Source: Candidatus Zixiibacteriota bacterium (GTDB lineage: Bacteria; Zixibacteria; MSB-5A5; CAIYYT01). From it: DNA of 5,735 nt. The stretch's first letter is position 1; every line of letters starts with the position of its first letter. The notes beneath the pieces were generated by a model, which saw nothing but the letters and a program-made list of their open reading frames with translations, ran no database searches and had not been told where the DNA came from. Below are positions 4,380-5,735 of the stretch, piece by piece. The position numbers were made by a program, and so were the translations under genes. Where the stretch lies: positions 1 through 5,735 of the forward strand of contig JAPLUP010000369.1 in NCBI GenBank assembly GCA_026397575.1. The letters run 5' to 3'.

Positions 4380-5573
4380 CTATACTGCTGCGGAGATCAT
4401 TCCGGTCTTCTTGCCGATCGCGGCAAAAGTATCAAGTACCCGATCGATTTGCTCGTCGGTGTGATTGGCGGTGTAACTTGTGCGAATCAACGCCTGCCCC
4501 GGTGCAACCGCCGGTGGGACAGCGGCGTTGGCAAAGATACCATTTTCAGTCAGCATCTTCCAAAACTGGAAGCACTGAGTCTCGTCGCCGATCAAAATCG
4601 GCACAATCGGCGTCTCGCTGGTGCCGAGATCAAAACCGAGTCCCCGCAACTCCCGATGCACTCTGCGAGTAATCTCCCATAGGCGTGTCCGTCTTTCCGG
4701 TTCATTCTGGAGGATCTCAAGAGCCGCCATCACTCCAGCCGCCGATGCCGGCGGAATCGATGCCGAAAAAATCATCGTGCGCGAAAAGTGCTTGACGAAT
4801 TCGACAACTTCAGCATCGCCGACGATAAAACCGCCAATCGATGCCAGCGATTTCGAAAACGTACCCATCGTAATATCAACCTGATCGGTCAGGTCAAAAT
4901 GCTCGGCTGTGCCCGCACCAGTGGATCCCAACACTCCGAGCGCATGGGCATCATCGACCATCACTCTCGCATTGTGCGCGTGAGCCAACTTAACTAATCG
5001 CGGCAATTTGGCAATATCACCTTCCATCGAGAAAACACCGTCAGTGACAATCAGCTTCGGTGCGTCAGGATCCAACCCCGACAGGACCCGCTCCAAATCA
5101 TCCATGTTGTTATGTTCATATTTCACGGTTCTACCGAACGAGAGCCGACAGCCATCCACGATACTCGCGTGCACCGAGCGGTCGATGAGAATGTATTCTC
5201 CCTTGTTCACGAGCGCCGAGATTGTCCCCAAGTTTGTCTGCATGCCGGTCGAATACACCAGGGCTTCTTCCTTGCGCATAAACTTCGCCAGCTTCTCTTC
5301 AAGCTCGAGATGCAGGTCAAGCGTGCCGTTGAGGAGTCTCGATCCAGTGCAGCCGACGCCATACTTCTTCGTTGCCGCAATCGCCGCTTCCTTAACCTTG
5401 GGATGCGTCACCAGGCCGAGATAGTTGTTCGAGCCGATCATCAGCAGGCGCCGGCCGCCGATGGTCACCTCCGTGCCCTCCGTGTCCTCCAGCGGAAGGA
5501 AGTACGGATAGTAACCGGCAGCCTTTGCCAGCTTGGCGTCCATGTACGACTGGGCCTTCTCGAAGATGTCCAT
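4380..5573 (-). CDS. spt: Serine palmitoyltransferase-like alpha-oxoamine synthase (PLP-dependent)
   Basis: A PLP enzyme of fold type I that in this subfamily condenses an amino acid (serine) with a fatty acyl thioester to give a 3-keto long-chain base, the first step of sphingolipid synthesis. From the chosen ATG it has 397 residues, the normal size of bacterial SPT. Motifs in order: AGYYPYFLPLEDTEGTEV (19-36), IGSNNYLGLVTHPKV (46-60), GCTGSRLLNGTLDLHLELE (74-92), H135 in RSVHAS (ring-stacking histidine), TDGVFSMEGDIAKLP (177-191), VDDAHALGVLG (206-216, D207 near the pyridine nitrogen, H210), the PLP lysine K241 in GTFSKSLASIGGF (237-249), and R364 in LIRTSYTANHT for the substrate carboxylate. 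GTFSKS with NNYLG and YYPYF favours SPT over KBL (GTLGKA) or BioF. ATG 5573 is preferred to the GTG at 5597 because GGGAG lies 5 bases before it and MDIFEKAQ is the usual N-terminus. Substrate chain length and amino acid are not proven. Confidence 0.87.
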   Translation of the reverse strand: MDIFEKAQSYMDAKLAKAAGYYPYFLPLEDTEGTEVTIGGRRLLMIGSNNYLGLVTHPKVKEAAIAATKKYGVGCTGSRLLNGTLDLHLELEEKLAKFMRKEEALVYSTGMQTNLGTISALVNKGEYILIDRSVHASIVDGCRLSFGRTVKYEHNNMDDLERVLSGLDPDAPKLIVTDGVFSMEGDIAKLPRLVKLAHAHNARVMVDDAHALGVLGSTGAGTAEHFDLTDQVDITMGTFSKSLASIGGFIVGDAEVVEFVKHFSRTMIFSASIPPASAAGVMAALEILQNEPERRTRLWEITRRVHRELRGLGFDLGTSETPIVPILIGDETQCFQFWKMLTENGIFANAAVPPAVAPGQALIRTSYTANHTDEQIDRVLDTFAAIGKKTGMISAAV

Positions 5574-5578
5574 GCTTG

Positions 5579-5583
5579 CTCCC
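5579..5583 (-). promoter_or_regulatory. Ribosome-binding site deciding the SPT-like start
   Basis: On the minus strand GGGAG stands 5 bases before the ATG at 5573-5571, a good Shine-Dalgarno position. The upstream GTG at 5597-5595 lacks such a motif, and the eight extra residues it would add are not typical of the family. Confidence 0.6.
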
Positions 5584-5650
5584 GGAGTGTCAAACACCGC
5601 TGGAGGCGTGCGCGGTACGCTGGGGGACCCCTTGGCGCGAGGGTGGTGCG

Positions 5651-5679
5651 AGGATGAGGGAGCCGGCGGGAGAAGTCAA
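5651..5679 (-). promoter_or_regulatory. Weak promoter candidate for the lipid operon
   Basis: On the minus strand TTGACT (5679-5674) is a good -35 box. With a 17-base spacer the -10 position reads CATCCT (5656-5651), a poor match. Transcription would start about 70 bases before the ATG at 5573. A short inverted repeat, CCCTG (5693-5697) with CAGGG (5703-5707), lies just upstream. No other upstream gene is visible before the window edge. Confidence 0.25.
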
Positions 5680-5735
5680 CGACGGGAGACGACCCTGGGT
5701 TGCAGGGAACACGCGGGCGGTGAATCGCGCGGGAA

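Noticed and set aside
4380..5573. Annotation as glycine C-acetyltransferase (KBL) or BioF
   Set aside because: The PLP-lysine motif GTFSKS and the YYPYF N-terminus are SPT-like rather than the GTLGKA type of KBL, and no tdh or bio gene is adjacent.
5585..5594. TTGACA-like sequence on the minus strand just before the SPT-like start
   Set aside because: It is too close to the ATG to serve as a -35 box for that gene, and no -10 box fits downstream.
5574..5597. N-terminal extension of the SPT-like protein from a GTG at 5597
   Set aside because: The extra residues are not typical of the family, and the ATG at 5573 has GGGAG at proper spacing and the usual MDIFEKAQ beginning.

Overview
This is a bacterial window with three recognisable functional blocks separated by two long non-coding stretches. 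By eye the base composition is moderately GC-rich. The gene content is a DnaE2/ImuC-type translesion polymerase, a serine palmitoyltransferase-like enzyme and a YghO-like acyltransferase. The intergenic DNA carries several small palindromes of kinds that are dispersed in many environmental genomes. Together these would suit a Gram-negative lineage from the FCB group (for example Zixibacteria-like), a deltaproteobacterial relative or a similar uncultivated phylum. This placement is an inference with low confidence.

Layout. Positions 2-1453 (+) hold the C-terminal 45% or so of dnaE2 (imuC), cut by the left edge. Positions 1454-2149 contain no convincing gene. They hold a 10-bp nested hairpin just after dnaE2, an exact 13-bp direct repeat about 400 bp apart, a longer multi-stem fold, a second long hairpin and a small palindrome. 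Positions 2150-2827 (+) encode an orphan class I SAM-dependent methyltransferase of an uncharacterised family, possibly with an almost leaderless mRNA. Positions 2828-3186 are non-coding and lie between convergent genes. They hold a 9-bp inverted repeat and three short palindromes. Positions 5573-3187 (-) are a two-gene operon with a 20-bp gap: a serine palmitoyltransferase-like PLP enzyme followed by a GNAT-fold acyltransferase. Positions 5574-5735 are the leader of that operon, with a clear ribosome-binding site and a weak promoter candidate.

How the genes may work together. The minus-strand pair is the most interesting content. A palmitoyltransferase-type alpha-oxoamine synthase would make a 3-keto long-chain base from an acyl thioester and an amino acid. 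The GNAT protein belongs to the YghO-like family, which as I recall it includes the bacterial ceramide synthase of Caulobacter, and could N-acylate that base. The pair would then be a compact core of bacterial (dihydro)ceramide synthesis; a reductase and a dedicated acyl carrier protein are not in the window. The dnaE2 fragment (SOS mutagenesis) and the methyltransferase have no evident link to the lipid pair.
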